A DNA stretch of 64,000 bases, from the NCBI RefSeq assembly GCF_048537545.1, contig NZ_CP183218.1; one strand, 5' to 3'. The notes under the pieces were generated by a model that was not told the DNA's origin, searched no databases, and saw only the letters and a program-made list of their open reading frames with translations. The stretch comes from Chania fonticola_B. Lineage in GTDB: Bacteria; Pseudomonadota; Gammaproteobacteria; Enterobacterales; Enterobacteriaceae. This document shows positions 15,872 to 23,707 of the stretch, in pieces. Within the stretch, counting starts at the first letter, position 1; each line of letters begins with the position of its first letter. Made by a program: the position numbers and the translations under genes.

Positions 15872-15971
15872 GGTCTGAAAGTACGGTGATCGATCATGGA
15901 CTTTAGTTGACTCACCTTCGCTGAGATTTTCGCCTATCTCCCAACAGAGCAGGGGCTTTCAGCTCCCTCTC
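15872..15971 (+). repeat. Direct repeat unit 2 (period 121 bp)
   Basis: It begins GGTCTGAAAGTACG and ends CAGCTCCCTCTC, directly before the IS insertion point. It carries the same CACCTTCGCTGAGA block as unit 1. Confidence 0.75.
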
Positions 15972-15981
15972 CCTGTGGGAG

Positions 15982-17266
15982 TGTACAGACCGGGGACATG
16001 GTAGACAGGTGTTCAAGGACATGGTGAACACTTTTTAACATCCTCTACCCATGATGATCGACCTATTTCTCAGGTCGATCATCCCCACTTTCGTGCTGTA
16101 CCACCATATCTCGTAGTAGCCCTCTCCCTCACTTTCCTTCAGCCCGACATATTCACCGATAAAGGCCTTGCCCACTTTCAGACCCATCCCTTTCAGGCTT
16201 AGTTTTCCACTGACATCCACTTTCCTGACCAGGACCCCCTCGTCATACTCGGCTGCCGCCGGATTGCCATTGTATTGTCGCGATGAAGGCTGATAACGGG
16301 ACGCTGGCACCGCCATTGACAGGGCTTCGTGTGGGCGTTCCAGGTTGTAGGTATCTCGCCAGGCGTCGAACACCTCCTGCAACTGCGCGGCATGGGTAAA
16401 CCACCGTCCCTGCAGGAGCTCTGCCTTCAGGCTGCGGTGGAAGCGCTCCAGCTTACCCTGAGTCTGAGGATGATAAGGCCGAGAGTGACCCACCCGGATA
16501 CCCTGACGCATCAGCCACAGTTCCAGCGCGGTCCAACTGCCCGTCGTGTCGCCCCAGGGGGCACCATTATCCATGGTCATTCTCTCCGGCAAGCCATAAC
16601 GTTCGAACACCGCTATCAACTGTGACTGCACGGTGACACGTCGCTCGTCCGGGCAGTGCGCCAGACAGAGCGAGAAGCGCGAATGGTCATCCAGCAAGGT
16701 CAGCGGATGACAACGCCCTTCGGCGAAGGGGAAGTGGCCTTTAAAGTCCATCTGCCAGAGTCGGTTCGGGGCGTCATGTTCAAAGCGTCCGACGGTGGGC
16801 GCCGGTGACGGACCGCCCGGTAGCAGGTCATGGCGGCGCATGAGGTTATGCACGGTGCTGGCGGCCGGTAACGTATGCCCCTGCATCTCGAGCCACCGCT
16901 TGAGCTTGCGTGCGCCCCACATCGGATGGGCCAGGTGTGCAGCGCGGAGATGTTGGACAACGGTGTCAGAGGTTCTGCTGGGGGAATGGTGTGGCACTCG
17001 AGAACGTTCGTTCAGACCGGCGCGCCCATCAGAGTGCCAGCGATGTAACCACTTGTATGCGGTAGCAGGCGCTATGCCGAACTGACGGCATAGCGCACGG
17101 ATATTAGCGCCTTCTTGCGAGGCGAAAAGCACAAACTCGGTACGTAATGACATGGCAGATCTCTCATCCCACGGCATAAGCAACTCCACTCAGAAGTACT
17201 CATACCTATGTTGTAAGTGTCTACCATGTCCCCGAACAAGTGTTCATGATGTCCCCGGTCTGTACA
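15982..17266 (-). mobile_element. IS481-family insertion sequence, copy 1
   Basis: A 1285-bp element bounded by perfect 18-bp terminal inverted repeats starting TGTACAGACCGGGGACAT (15982-15999 and 17249-17266). It is flanked by the 5-bp direct repeat GGGAG (15977-15981 and 17267-17271). It contains one transposase gene on the minus strand. A 16-bp motif starting GGGGACATGG recurs inverted near each end (15991-16006 and 17218-17233). Copy 2 at 56055-57339 has the same length and orientation. Confidence 0.95.
16035..17189 (-). CDS. IS481-family transposase, copy 1
   Basis: A 384-residue DDE transposase. The N-terminal helix-turn-helix (residues 15-65; IRALCRQFGIAPATAYKWL) is followed by the integrase core with D148 (WQMDFKG), D207 (MTMDNGAP) and E248 (QGKLERFHR), spacing 40 residues between the last two. 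The ATG used for 384 residues is at 17189; a downstream ATG at residue 13 is also possible. The frame is intact, so the copy may be active. Against copy 2 it has P154 where copy 2 has S, and R where copy 2 has K near the C-terminus. Confidence 0.92.
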   Translation of the reverse strand: MELLMPWDERSAMSLRTEFVLFASQEGANIRALCRQFGIAPATAYKWLHRWHSDGRAGLNERSRVPHHSPSRTSDTVVQHLRAAHLAHPMWGARKLKRWLEMQGHTLPAASTVHNLMRRHDLLPGGPSPAPTVGRFEHDAPNRLWQMDFKGHFPFAEGRCHPLTLLDDHSRFSLCLAHCPDERRVTVQSQLIAVFERYGLPERMTMDNGAPWGDTTGSWTALELWLMRQGIRVGHSRPYHPQTQGKLERFHRSLKAELLQGRWFTHAAQLQEVFDAWRDTYNLERPHEALSMAVPASRYQPSSRQYNGNPAAAEYDEGVLVRKVDVSGKLSLKGMGLKVGKAFIGEYVGLKESEGEGYYEIWWYSTKVGMIDLRNRSIIMGRGC

Positions 17267-17291
17267 GGGAGAGGGTTGGGGTGAGGGGTCA

Positions 17292-18644
17292 TCAATAGAA
17301 ATGCGACAGCACCAGCAGCGACAGCGAAACGTTGATCGCTCCGCCGATGCGCGTTGCGATTTGGGCGAAGGGCATCAGTGACATGCGGTTGCCCGCAGTC
17401 AGGATCGCCACGTCACCGGTTCCGCCTTGTCCACTCTGGCAGCAGGAAACGATGGCCACGTCGATCGGATGCATACCAATCTTCTTGCCAACCAGGAAAC
17501 CGGTGGCCACCAGCGTGCTTACCGTGGCCACGATCACAATCAGGTTCTGTACGGTGAAGGCATCCACCAGCTCTTGCCACGGCGTAATAGCAACCCCTAC
17601 GGCAAACAGGATCGGATAGGTCACGGCGGTGCGGAAGAATTTATACACCACCTGCGATCCTTGCTGAATACGTGGCGAAACGCCGTGTGCCAGCTTCACC
17701 GCCACCGCGGCAAACAGCATCCCTACCGGGGCCGGCAAGCCGATCAGCCGGTGTAACAACATGCCCACCATATACAGCAGGATAGCCAGCAGCGCGCCAC
17801 AGGCGATAGTGGCAACATCCACGTTACCGCTCAGTTTCTCCGTTGCCGCGACCTCGCTATCACCCTGCTTGCTCGGCATCAGACTGCCTTCGCCGGTAAG
17901 GTGCGGATAGCGTTTCCCCACTTGGTTCAGCAGGCCAGCAATCACGATCGCCGTCAGGCTGCCCAACATCACGATCGGCAGGATACGCCCCAAAGCTACG
18001 CCCTGCTCCATATGCAAAATGGCGGCATAGCCCATCGACAATGGGATCGCCCCTTCCCCCACGCCACCGGCCATGATCGGCAGGATCAGGAAGAAGAAGA
18101 TCTGGAACGGATCCAGGCCCAACGCCATACCCACCGCCATCCCGACCAGCATACCGGCAACCTCACCGCACAACATCGGCACAAAGATACGCAGGAAACC
18201 CTGGATCAGCACTTGGCGGTTCATGCTCATAATGCTGCCGACGATGATGCAGCAGATGTAGAGATAAAGAATATTGGTCGACTTGTAGAATTTGGTGGTG
18301 GATTCAACCACCACGTCCGGCAGCAAACCATAGTGCACCAGTGCGGAAGGTATAAAGGTGGCGCAGATGGCGGCAGCCCCCATTTTCCCCACCAGCGGCA
18401 GACGCTTGCCAAACTCACCACAGGCAAAGCCGAAGAACGCCAGCGTCGCCACCATCACCACGATATCGCTGGGTAATTTCCCTGCCAGGCAATCGAGCAG
18501 GATCAGCACTCCGGCCAGCACGAAGAAGGGCAGCGGTATAATCCCTATTTTGTAATTATCCAGAATATGCCACCACTTTTCGCGCAGCGGAATATCGGCA
18601 GTTTTATCTTTGGTAACGAGGTAGGAATCATCGGTTGTGCTCAT
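17292..18644 (-). CDS. 2-hydroxycarboxylate transporter (MaeN/CimH/CitS family)
   Basis: A 450-residue membrane protein with about eleven helices. The two family re-entrant-loop motifs are present as GGVGEGAIPLS and GQGGTGDVAIL, and the C-terminal NRMSLMPFAQIATRIGG matches the substrate-binding region of CitS (NRMNLISYAQISSRLGG). The family moves malate or citrate with Na+ or H+; the GGVGEGA form suggests the malate/citrate (MaeN/CimH) branch. AAGAGG precedes the ATG at 18644. It is divergent from a DcuS/CitA-type kinase, the usual arrangement for regulated carboxylate uptake. Confidence 0.85.
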   Translation of the reverse strand: MSTTDDSYLVTKDKTADIPLREKWWHILDNYKIGIIPLPFFVLAGVLILLDCLAGKLPSDIVVMVATLAFFGFACGEFGKRLPLVGKMGAAAICATFIPSALVHYGLLPDVVVESTTKFYKSTNILYLYICCIIVGSIMSMNRQVLIQGFLRIFVPMLCGEVAGMLVGMAVGMALGLDPFQIFFFLILPIMAGGVGEGAIPLSMGYAAILHMEQGVALGRILPIVMLGSLTAIVIAGLLNQVGKRYPHLTGEGSLMPSKQGDSEVAATEKLSGNVDVATIACGALLAILLYMVGMLLHRLIGLPAPVGMLFAAVAVKLAHGVSPRIQQGSQVVYKFFRTAVTYPILFAVGVAITPWQELVDAFTVQNLIVIVATVSTLVATGFLVGKKIGMHPIDVAIVSCCQSGQGGTGDVAILTAGNRMSLMPFAQIATRIGGAINVSLSLLVLSHFY

Positions 18645-18936
18645 AATCTGGCCTCTTATTGTTTGTTCGGCCATCATAGAGAAACGCTTGGAGTCACCGC
18701 TGTGATTTTGTTCAAAATAAACAAGGGTTTTTAATGGGGATTATGGTTTCTATGGTGTTAATACGATTTATGTAAAATAACCTGTGGAGTTAATGAGTTT
18801 AATAATAGGTTTGTTTTCATTCCTCCTTACAATAAAGCCGTGCCGCTGCTCACAACTTGATCTTGGGCAATATTACTTCAAGGGCGACTCATGATAGGGT
18901 AGTCACCCAAACGGACACCAGGACTCGCGGCAAACC
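18645..18936. promoter_or_regulatory. AT-rich divergent control region of transporter and sensor kinase
   Basis: A 292-bp intergenic region, markedly AT-rich over 18700-18830, with repeated TTAAT, GTTAAT and TTATG stretches such as are bound by CitB/DcuR-type regulators. No site could be defined precisely. Confidence 0.4.
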
Positions 18937-20529
18937 ATGCACATCAAACTCTCTTTTCATATCAAGCTGTTCCTGTGCCTGGTCGCCTTTTCCTGCGTGT
19001 TGCTGACGCTGATCGGGGTTTACACTTACTACCAACTGGATGCGCAGTTGCACCGGGATCTGGGTGCCCGTGCCCAAGTGCAGGCACGTGAGATTGCGCT
19101 GATCCCCTCTCTGGTCACCGCAGTTGAAAATAACGACACGCAATATATCGCTACACTGATGAAAAAAATCCGCGCCAGCAGCGATGCCAGCTATATTGTG
19201 ATCGGCGATAGCCATACCATTCACCTTTACCATTCCGAACACGCCGACCGTTTGGGCACCCCCATGGTGGGGGGCGATAATAAAGAAGTGCTGGAAGGCA
19301 AAAGCATTATCTCGATCCGCAATGGGGGGATCGGTATTTCATTACGCAGCAAGGCACCGATTGTGGATGACAATAACCGGGTGATCGGTATTGTTTCCGT
19401 CGGGTATCTTAAATCCCATATCGACAGTTTAAATGCCCATACGCTGACCCAGATCGTGGCCTCGATCGTTTTGCTATTGATGGCACTGTTTATCTTTTCC
19501 TGGCTATTATCGAAAAACCTGAAACGCCAGATGTTTTCATTAGAGCCGAAAGAGATCGCGCTGCTGGTGCGCCAGCAAAAAGCCCTGCTGGAAGCTATCT
19601 ATGAAGGGGTGATCGCCATAGATCCGCAACTGCGCATCATCACCATTAATCACGCCGCGCGTGAGCTGCTGGACCTGCGCCAACCGGCCAATAATCTGTT
19701 GGGCCAGCATATCGGTGAGATCATCCAGTCGCAGCCCGATTTCTTTGCCGCTACGCAGCTGGGGCACGACACCCATGACGAGGTGTGCCGTTTCAACCAT
19801 GTGCGAGTCATTGCCAGCCGGGTGCGGATCATGCAGGAAGATGAGCTACAGGGTTGGGTGATCAGCTTTCGCGACAAGAACGACATCAACACCCTCAGCA
19901 GCCAGCTTAGCCAGGTAAAACGCTATGCTGACAACCTGCGCATCATGCGCCACGAACAGCTGAACTGGACGGCCACGCTCGCCGGCTTGCTGCATATGCA
20001 ACGTTATGACGAAGCCGTCCGCTATGTGGAGGCCCAGTCGGAAGGTGCGCAGGAGATCCTCGATTTCATTTCCCAGCGCTTCAGCTCCGCCGCGTTGTGT
20101 GGCCTGCTGTTGGGCAAATACTCCAGCGCACGGGAAAAAGGCATTGAACTCCGCTTCGACCCCGCCTGCCAGCTGCGCCAAATCCCCGCCGCGCTGAATG
20201 AAACCGAGCTGATGTCGATTATTGGCAACCTGCTGGATAATGCGTTCGATGCTACGCTGCGTTGCGCGGCGCCGCACGAAGCGGTAGAACTCTATATCAA
20301 TGACAGCAGCAACGAGCTGGTGATCGAAGTGGCCGATCGCGGCACCGGGATTGCACCGCAGGTTCGTGATACGCTGTTTGAACAAGGCGTAACAACCAAA
20401 GATAAGGGCGACCACGGTATCGGCCTGCACCTGGTGGCTAGCCACGTCGCCCAGGCGCATGGCAGCATCGAAGTGTCGGACAACGATCCGCACGGCGCCA
20501 TTTTCTCGCTGTTTATCCCCAAAGCTTAA
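18937..20529 (+). CDS. Sensor histidine kinase, DcuS/CitA/MalK type
   Basis: A 530-residue membrane kinase. TM1 is at about 11-33, followed by a periplasmic sensor (PAS-like) domain at 34-170 and TM2 at 172-192. A cytoplasmic PAS domain lies at about 213-315. The phosphoacceptor is H339 (RIMRHEQLNW), and the ATPase domain carries NLLDNAFDATL, DRGTGI and DHGIGLHLV. This is the layout of citrate/C4-dicarboxylate sensors. With the divergent 2-hydroxycarboxylate transporter, the ligand is probably malate, citrate or a similar acid. The response regulator follows 17 bp later. Confidence 0.88.
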   Translation: MHIKLSFHIKLFLCLVAFSCVLLTLIGVYTYYQLDAQLHRDLGARAQVQAREIALIPSLVTAVENNDTQYIATLMKKIRASSDASYIVIGDSHTIHLYHSEHADRLGTPMVGGDNKEVLEGKSIISIRNGGIGISLRSKAPIVDDNNRVIGIVSVGYLKSHIDSLNAHTLTQIVASIVLLLMALFIFSWLLSKNLKRQMFSLEPKEIALLVRQQKALLEAIYEGVIAIDPQLRIITINHAARELLDLRQPANNLLGQHIGEIIQSQPDFFAATQLGHDTHDEVCRFNHVRVIASRVRIMQEDELQGWVISFRDKNDINTLSSQLSQVKRYADNLRIMRHEQLNWTATLAGLLHMQRYDEAVRYVEAQSEGAQEILDFISQRFSSAALCGLLLGKYSSAREKGIELRFDPACQLRQIPAALNETELMSIIGNLLDNAFDATLRCAAPHEAVELYINDSSNELVIEVADRGTGIAPQVRDTLFEQGVTTKDKGDHGIGLHLVASHVAQAHGSIEVSDNDPHGAIFSLFIPKA

Positions 20530-20546
20530 GCACCCGGATCCGACCT

Positions 20547-21233
20547 ATGCAACCTGAGACACTGGACGTTCTGATCGTGGAAGACGAGCCGCAACTGGCC
20601 ACGCTACACGCCGAATTTCTTGAGAAACATTTCAACCTGCGGGTGGTGGCCTATGCCGCTACCCTGGCGGAAGCCAGAGCAAAAGTGAATGCTCACCAGC
20701 CCCGGCTGATCCTGCTGGACAACTTTCTGCCGGACGGCCAGGGGATTGCGCTAATGGAAGAAGCCGCGGTGAAAAAGCCCGGCTGCTCGGTGATTTTTAT
20801 CACCGCCGCCAGCGATATGAATACCTGTAGCCAGGCGATCCGCAACGGGGCCTTCGACTACATCATCAAACCGGTATCCTATAAGCGGCTGCGCAATTCG
20901 CTGGAACGCTTTATGCAGTTTGTGCAGACCCAACGCACCTTCAAGGTCATCGACCAGAGCAGCGTCGATGCACTGTATAACCTGCAGTCCAAGCAGTTTT
21001 CCAACGAGCCCAGCGCCAAAGGGATTGAAACCATTACTCTGGAGTTGGTGCAGGCGTTGTTCATCGAGCAGCCAGAGGTAGCCCACGCGGTGGAAGACGT
21101 GGTGGCACACGCCGGCATTAGCAAAACCACCGCACGCCGCTATCTGGAATACTGCGTAGCAACCCAGTTTGTGCACGTTGAAATGCTCTACGGTAATATC
21201 GGTCATCCGCGTCGTCTATACCGCAAGGCTTAG
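20547..21233 (+). CDS. Response regulator, CitB/DcuR/MalR type
   Basis: A 228-residue protein. The receiver domain (residues 6-125) has acidic E12/D13, phosphoacceptor D58 (LILLDNFLPDG) and the lysine of IIKPVSYKRL. The C-terminal helix-turn-helix (about 165-215; ISKTTARRYLEYCVATQFV) is that of CitB-family regulators. It is encoded directly after the sensor kinase and most likely activates the divergent transporter gene. A strong intrinsic terminator follows. Confidence 0.88.
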   Translation: MQPETLDVLIVEDEPQLATLHAEFLEKHFNLRVVAYAATLAEARAKVNAHQPRLILLDNFLPDGQGIALMEEAAVKKPGCSVIFITAASDMNTCSQAIRNGAFDYIIKPVSYKRLRNSLERFMQFVQTQRTFKVIDQSSVDALYNLQSKQFSNEPSAKGIETITLELVQALFIEQPEVAHAVEDVVAHAGISKTTARRYLEYCVATQFVHVEMLYGNIGHPRRLYRKA

Positions 21234-21323
21234 GCTGACATCTGCCTGTCATATTTCGGGGTTATGCTGACTCATAGATATCCCCTTCGATATCGGCATC
21301 AATGTTACATTCAGCTCTTTTTA

Positions 21324-21350
21324 CCCGGCCAAGACTTGGCCGGGTTTTTT
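21324..21350 (+). terminator. Intrinsic terminator after the response regulator
   Basis: A 9-bp stem (CCCGGCCAA with TTGGCCGGG) and 3-base loop are followed by TTTTTT on the plus strand. It lies just before the convergent ompL stop. Confidence 0.88.
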
Positions 21351-21361
21351 ATTGGTGTGGC

Positions 21362-22081
21362 TTAAAAGGTATACCGCAACCCTACGCGGATACGATACTG
21401 CTCCTTATTATAATCGTTCCAGCGGTCCAGCCATTGCAGCTCCAGATAGGGCATCCAATGGGTATCGATTTTATAGCTGAACTTATTGGTGATCTCCCAA
21501 TGGTGGCTCTTGCCATTTTTACTGTTAAAATCGTTGACCCGGATAAAGTAATGTGGCTCGAAGGTATAATTTAACTCATCGCTGAGCTTGAAGTTCCAGT
21601 AGTTGGCAATTTCATGGGTATCATTACGCGCCGGGTTGCCGTTAAAGTCGATGGAATCATAATTATTATGGTTATAGCGATAACGCACGGTCAGGTTGAA
21701 AAACGGCAGGAATTTATAGTTGTTGTCCAGATAGATAGCACCGCCAGAACCCGCACTACTCGAGTTGACCAGCCCGCCGGGAGACACCGTCCATTTATCC
21801 GTTGGCCGGAACAATGGATACCAACCCTCCAGCTCGTTATAGCTGTGCTTAAGCTGATCAAACTTGCCAATGTTATAGGCGTTGGTGGCCATCACACCGG
21901 CTCCACCATCAAAATTATAGCCGCCGCGCAGGATGATTTCGTTTAATTCCGAGGCGGTATTATAAGCCTCACGAGTTTCCAGATAGGCGCGTCCGGCCTG
22001 AGCGCTGGCTGAGGCAAACAACGCCGCCACCAGCAGTATCGTCTTGGTTTTATTGCTGCCAGAACCCCAGAAAGTAGACAT
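21362..22081 (-). CDS. ompL: KdgM-family outer-membrane porin OmpL (YshA)
   Basis: A 239-residue protein. A signal peptide of about 29 residues, ending ASASAQA, precedes a beta-barrel with alternating amphipathic strands and the terminal aromatic residue F. Segments HSYNELEGWYPLFRPTDK, RYNHNNYDS and EPHYFIRVNDFNS match E. coli OmpL, which sits next to yihO. KdgM-type porins pass acidic sugars; OmpL is thought to admit sulfoquinovose or its glycosides. The ATG at 22081 has AAGGAAA upstream; a longer frame to 22120 is less likely. Last gene of the sulfoquinovose operon. Confidence 0.9.
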   Translation of the reverse strand: MSTFWGSGSNKTKTILLVAALFASASAQAGRAYLETREAYNTASELNEIILRGGYNFDGGAGVMATNAYNIGKFDQLKHSYNELEGWYPLFRPTDKWTVSPGGLVNSSSAGSGGAIYLDNNYKFLPFFNLTVRYRYNHNNYDSIDFNGNPARNDTHEIANYWNFKLSDELNYTFEPHYFIRVNDFNSKNGKSHHWEITNKFSYKIDTHWMPYLELQWLDRWNDYNKEQYRIRVGLRYTF

Positions 22082-22185
22082 GGTTAAATTTCCTTGTGAC
22101 ATTGTTCCTGATAAAAGCATGCAGAAATCCCGCCGTCATGCCGTTAGGCATGACAGCTGTGCGTTATTATTGGTAATGCTGTGGC

Positions 22186-23622
22186 TTAGACTTCTTTGAT
22201 TATTGCCGTATTGAGTGCCGGATGAGGCTCGGCCTGTTGGTCGCGGTTTCCTTTTTTGTGATTAATCTCGGTGATGATTTGCATAAATAGCTGCTCATTC
22301 AACTTATAGAAAAACCCCATCATGACGGCGGCAACCATCGCCAATACGCAGGGATAAATAAAGATTAACTCGCGCAGGCCTTTCAGCACCGAGGCAGACT
22401 GCTCAACATTCGGTATGTAGCCGATCTGCGTCAGCATAATGCCCGGTAACAATCCGGCTAGCGCGGCGGAGATCTTGCGTGAAAAGGTATAGCCGGTATA
22501 CACCGAGCCTTCCGCGCGGATGCCGGTTTTCCATTCGCCGTAATCAACGGTATCGGGCACCAGCGCCCAGTTCAGGCTGTTGACGAAGGCCGTGCCGAAG
22601 AAGGCCATACAGGAGAACGCTACGAAAGAGAGCGAGCTGTCGCCCCAGGCGTAGTTACACAGATCTCCCAGGCACCACAGCAACAGGCCACCCAGGTAGA
22701 CCCGCTTTTTACCAAAACGCTTCACTGCCGCTGGCACCATCAGCACGCCAATCAAAATGCAGCCCATGCTGAAAAAGCCCATATAGGACAGCAAATGGAT
22801 ATCGTGCAATACGTATTGGGTGTAATAGACCTGGATCGCCAGCTTGATATTAAACGCTGCCAGCGTACACAGGTTTGCAATGCACAGCACCAGCAATGGC
22901 GGGTTCTGGAAAATGGCGCGGAAGGATTTGAAGATGCCAGGTTTATGATGCGCCGGTACCACATCAACATAGCGCTCTTTGACCCCGGCATGGCACCACC
23001 ACATGCAAAACACACCACAGGTCGCAAACACCACCGCGGCAACCAGATAGCCTATCTCCGGGCGTGAAGTGAACAACATCTGGATCGGGACAAAGCCCAC
23101 GGTGCATAACAGCAGCCCCAGCGTTGCACCTCCCTGCCGCCAAGCGGCAAGGTGCGCACGCTCCTGCGGGTTTTTGGTGATGGCTGGCACCATCGCCCCA
23201 TAGGAGCAGTTCATCAGGCTGTAGAACAGGCCGAACAGCATAAACAGTACGGTGGCCAGGACGGTTTTGGTATTCAGGCTGAACCCGCTATTGAGGAAGT
23301 TGGCCACGGCCAGCAAGGCTACTGGCAGCGAGGCATAGAAGATAAACGGCCTGAACTTGCCCTTGGCACCGATATTACGCCGGGAATCCAGCAGCACGCC
23401 GGTCAGCATATCGGTGAAGGCGGTGAAGAATTTGGCGATCAAGAAGATCACGCCGCCGTAGATGGCGGGTAATCCCAGAATATCGGTATAGAACTTCAGC
23501 AAATACAGGGTACCGATACACAGCATCAGGTTGGAACCGAAGTCCCCCATGCCGTAGGCGAACTTTTCGCGCAGCGGCAACCGTAGCGTAACGGGATCTT
23601 GGTAGGATAAAGAGTTGGCCAT
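22186..23622 (-). CDS. yihO: Sulfoquinovose-locus GPH/MFS transporter YihO
   Basis: A 478-residue, twelve-helix transporter of the glycoside-pentoside-hexuronide family. Markers GMGDFGSNLMLCIGTLYLL, MLTGVLLDSRRNIGAKGKF and VPDTVDYGEWKTGIRAEG fit E. coli YihO better than YihP. YihO is believed to import sulfoquinovose or its glycerol glycoside across the inner membrane. It follows yihP by 85 bp in the same operon. The C-terminal 25 residues are hydrophilic and variable. Confidence 0.9.
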   Translation of the reverse strand: MANSLSYQDPVTLRLPLREKFAYGMGDFGSNLMLCIGTLYLLKFYTDILGLPAIYGGVIFLIAKFFTAFTDMLTGVLLDSRRNIGAKGKFRPFIFYASLPVALLAVANFLNSGFSLNTKTVLATVLFMLFGLFYSLMNCSYGAMVPAITKNPQERAHLAAWRQGGATLGLLLCTVGFVPIQMLFTSRPEIGYLVAAVVFATCGVFCMWWCHAGVKERYVDVVPAHHKPGIFKSFRAIFQNPPLLVLCIANLCTLAAFNIKLAIQVYYTQYVLHDIHLLSYMGFFSMGCILIGVLMVPAAVKRFGKKRVYLGGLLLWCLGDLCNYAWGDSSLSFVAFSCMAFFGTAFVNSLNWALVPDTVDYGEWKTGIRAEGSVYTGYTFSRKISAALAGLLPGIMLTQIGYIPNVEQSASVLKGLRELIFIYPCVLAMVAAVMMGFFYKLNEQLFMQIITEINHKKGNRDQQAEPHPALNTAIIKEV

Positions 23623-23707
23623 CTGACGGGTCCTTATTATTGTCTTACACCCTGCGTCTTTCTGGTTGCAGGGGCGAATACATTCGCCCCGATTAACACC
23701 TGGCCGC

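Larger units (their letters stand above)
15563..15981. other. Intergenic region with imperfect direct repeats
   Basis: No coding frame is convincing. After about 70 bp of AT-rich upstream DNA for the antitoxin comes CCCCCCTCACCCTAACCCTA (15640s), then two imperfect 100-bp direct repeats, then a CCCTCTCCCTGTGGGAG palindrome half that is split by the IS element. Confidence 0.6.
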
